35,229 bases of DNA from Acetobacteraceae bacterium (lineage in GTDB: Bacteria; Pseudomonadota; Alphaproteobacteria; Acetobacterales; Acetobacteraceae). The notes under the pieces are model-generated. The model did not search any database and was not told the origin of the DNA. It saw only the letters and a list, made by a program, of their open reading frames with translations. The stretch spans positions 1-35,229 of the forward strand of contig JAIEOP010000166.1 in NCBI GenBank assembly GCA_019750465.1, read 5' to 3'. Shown one piece after another: positions 33,810-35,229 of this stretch (positions within the stretch are counted from its first letter, which is position 1; each line of letters starts with the position of its first letter). The translations under genes and the position numbers were made by a program.

Positions 33810-35229
33810 ATGAGCCCGCCGCTCGATCCCCTGTTCCGGCCGCGCAGCGTGGCCATCATCGGCGCCTCGACGGACCCGGCGAAGATCGGCGGGCGGCCGA
33901 TCGCCTACCTGAAGTCCGGCGGCTACGCCGGCCGCATCCTGCCGGTGAACCCGAATGCCGCCGAGGTGCAGGGCCTGCCCAGCGCGCCGACGCTGGATGC
34001 CGTCGCGGGGGAGGTCGATCTCGCCATCGTCGCCGTGCCCGCCGCGGCCGTCGCCGCCGCCATCGATGCCTGCATCCGCAAGGGCGTGCGCGCCGTGGTG
34101 CTGTTCAGCGCCGGCTACGCGGAGCTTGGCGATGCAGGCCGGGCGGCGCAGGAGGCGATCGTGGCGCGCTGCCGCGCCGCCGGCATCCGCCTGCTCGGGC
34201 CGAACGCGCTGGGGCTGATGAACCCGGGCGACGGGGTCTACCTGACCTTCAGTGCCTCGATGCAGAACGGCCCGCCGCGGGCGGGGCGCGTCGCCATCGC
34301 CACGCAGAGCGGCGCGGTCGGCACCTATTGCCTGACCCTGCTGATCGACCGCGGCGCCGGCATCAGCCATCTCGTCACCACCGGCAACGAGGGCGACGTG
34401 GACGTCGCCGCCTGCATCGACTGGCTGGCCGACGATCCGGCAACGACGGTGATCCTTACCTATCTGGAAGGCGCACGGGACGGCGCGCGGCTGCTGGCGG
34501 CACTGGAGAAGTGCCGCGCCGCGGGCAAGCCCGTGGTGGCGATGAAGGTCGGCACCAGCGAGGTCGGCGCCGCCGCGACGCAAAGCCACACCGGCACCCT
34601 GGCCGGCGCCGATGCCGGCTACGATGCCGCCTTCGAGGCGGGCGGCGCCTGGCGCGCCGGATCCTTGGCCGAGGCCGTGGACATTGCGGCCGCCTGCACC
34701 GCGGGCAGGCTGCCGCGCGGCCGACGGCTCGGCGTGATCACCGTCTCCGGCGGCGCCGGCGCCTTCCTGGCCGATGCCGCCGCCGCCGCGGGGCTGGAGA
34801 TGCCGGAGCTGCCGGCGGAAGCGCAGGCGGCGATCCGCGCGGTGGTGGCCTTCGCCGGGCCGCGCAACCCGGTGGATTCCACGGCGCAGATCGCCAATGA
34901 CAGGACCGCGCTGGACCGCATGCTGGAGATCATGCTGCGGCACGGGCGCTTCGACGCGCTGGTCGGCTTCCTCGCCTTCATGGGCGAGAACCCGCAGCGC
35001 CTGGCGGACGGGCTGCCGGCGATGGAGCGGCTGCGCACCGCCTATCCTGACACGGCCTTCCTGTTCAGCATGCGGGCGCCGCCCGATGTGCGGGCGATGC
35101 TGCTGGAGCGCGGCATCGCCACCTTCGAGGAACCGCTGGACGCGGTGCGCGCCGCCCGCGCGCTGGCCTGGCTGGGGGAGCGGCAGCACGAGAGCCGCCC
35201 TGCCGCGGCGCCGCCCCCGCCCGCCGCGC
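33810..35229 (+). CDS. ADP-forming-type acyl-CoA synthetase, cut by the window edge
   Basis: Open from ATG 33810 to the window end without a stop (473 codons seen; the family is about 700), so the C-terminal ATP-grasp part is outside. GGAGG at 33799-33803 supports the start. The CoA-binding domain opens with LFRPRSVAIIGASTDPAKIGGRPI; GPNALGLMNP, IATQSGAVGTY and TTGNEGDVDVAACIDWLADDP are succinyl-CoA-synthetase-like segments. QSHTGTLAGADAGYDAAF contains the His expected to be phosphorylated. GVITVSGGAGAFLADAAAAAGLEMPELP and NPVDSTAQI follow. It probably interconverts an acid and its CoA thioester; some homologues are lysine acetyltransferases (Pat-like) or feruloyl-CoA synthetases. It is divergent from the chimeric gene. 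Confidence 0.9.
   Translation, partial: MSPPLDPLFRPRSVAIIGASTDPAKIGGRPIAYLKSGGYAGRILPVNPNAAEVQGLPSAPTLDAVAGEVDLAIVAVPAAAVAAAIDACIRKGVRAVVLFSAGYAELGDAGRAAQEAIVARCRAAGIRLLGPNALGLMNPGDGVYLTFSASMQNGPPRAGRVAIATQSGAVGTYCLTLLIDRGAGISHLVTTGNEGDVDVAACIDWLADDPATTVILTYLEGARDGARLLAALEKCRAAGKPVVAMKVGTSEVGAAATQSHTGTLAGADAGYDAAFEAGGAWRAGSLAEAVDIAAACTAGRLPRGRRLGVITVSGGAGAFLADAAAAAGLEMPELPAEAQAAIRAVVAFAGPRNPVDSTAQIANDRTALDRMLEIMLRHGRFDALVGFLAFMGENPQRLADGLPAMERLRTAYPDTAFLFSMRAPPDVRAMLLERGIATFEEPLDAVRAARALAWLGERQHESRPAAAPPPPAA

Overview
The window is a very GC-rich, densely packed bacterial chromosome segment. Short intergenic gaps, frequent GTG starts, GTGA/ATGA stop-start overlaps and the mix of families all point to an alphaproteobacterium, most likely an Acetobacteraceae (Roseomonas-like) member. 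The families behind that view are a Yej-type ABC transporter, fused indolepyruvate:ferredoxin oxidoreductase, Bug-type solute-binding and hydantoinase B sequences, HCCA isomerase and ADP-forming acyl-CoA synthetase. The taxonomic call is inference; no rRNA or tRNA gene was seen.

Layout. (1) 1-3076: the 5' end of an unidentified minus-strand gene, an AT-rich divergent promoter region, and a large secreted SLBB-repeat polysaccharide export protein. (2) 3085-4672, minus: kdsB then pheA. (3) 4785-12806, plus: hisN, then a Yej-type peptide ABC transporter operon (binding protein, two permeases, double ATPase), an unknown membrane protein and a GhrA-like 2-hydroxyacid dehydrogenase, joined by 1-4 nt overlaps. 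A GC-rich double hairpin lies between the two permease genes. (4) 12807-15670, minus: an Lrp/AsnC regulator, an M17 aminopeptidase and a MarR regulator, with a four-copy 15-bp tandem repeat beyond the end. (5) 15709-17040, plus: a flavin-dependent monooxygenase divergent from the Lrp gene across 38 bp that holds an operator-like dyad. (6) 17033-17660, minus: a CcdA-CcdB toxin-antitoxin pair with paired palindromic octamers at its start. (7) 17894-21349, plus: indolepyruvate:ferredoxin oxidoreductase. (8) 30206-21306, minus: a cluster of transglutaminase-DUF2126, circularly permuted ATP-grasp/alpha-E, second transglutaminase, zinc-ribbon HExxH metallopeptidase and a lipoprotein. (9) 30399-32911, plus: CoA-transferase A and B, a GNAT acetyltransferase and an HCCA-isomerase-like protein. 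(10) 33630-32908, minus: an in-frame chimera of a Bug solute-binding protein N-terminus and a hydantoinase B C-terminus. (11) 33810 to the window end, plus: an ADP-forming-type acyl-CoA synthetase, cut by the edge.

How the genes may work together. Much of the window fits uptake and breakdown of peptides, amino acids and organic acids (Yej importer, M17 aminopeptidase, Lrp regulator, indolepyruvate oxidoreductase, CoA-transferase, acyl-CoA synthetase). The most interesting part is region 8. It joins a predicted amide-bond-forming ATP-grasp enzyme, two transglutaminase-fold proteins, a metallopeptidase and a lipoprotein, and looks like a system for making, attaching or removing a peptide. The ATP-grasp/alpha-E/transglutaminase core is a known predicted context; its chemistry, and the metallopeptidase plus lipoprotein arrangement, are as far as I know uncharacterised.
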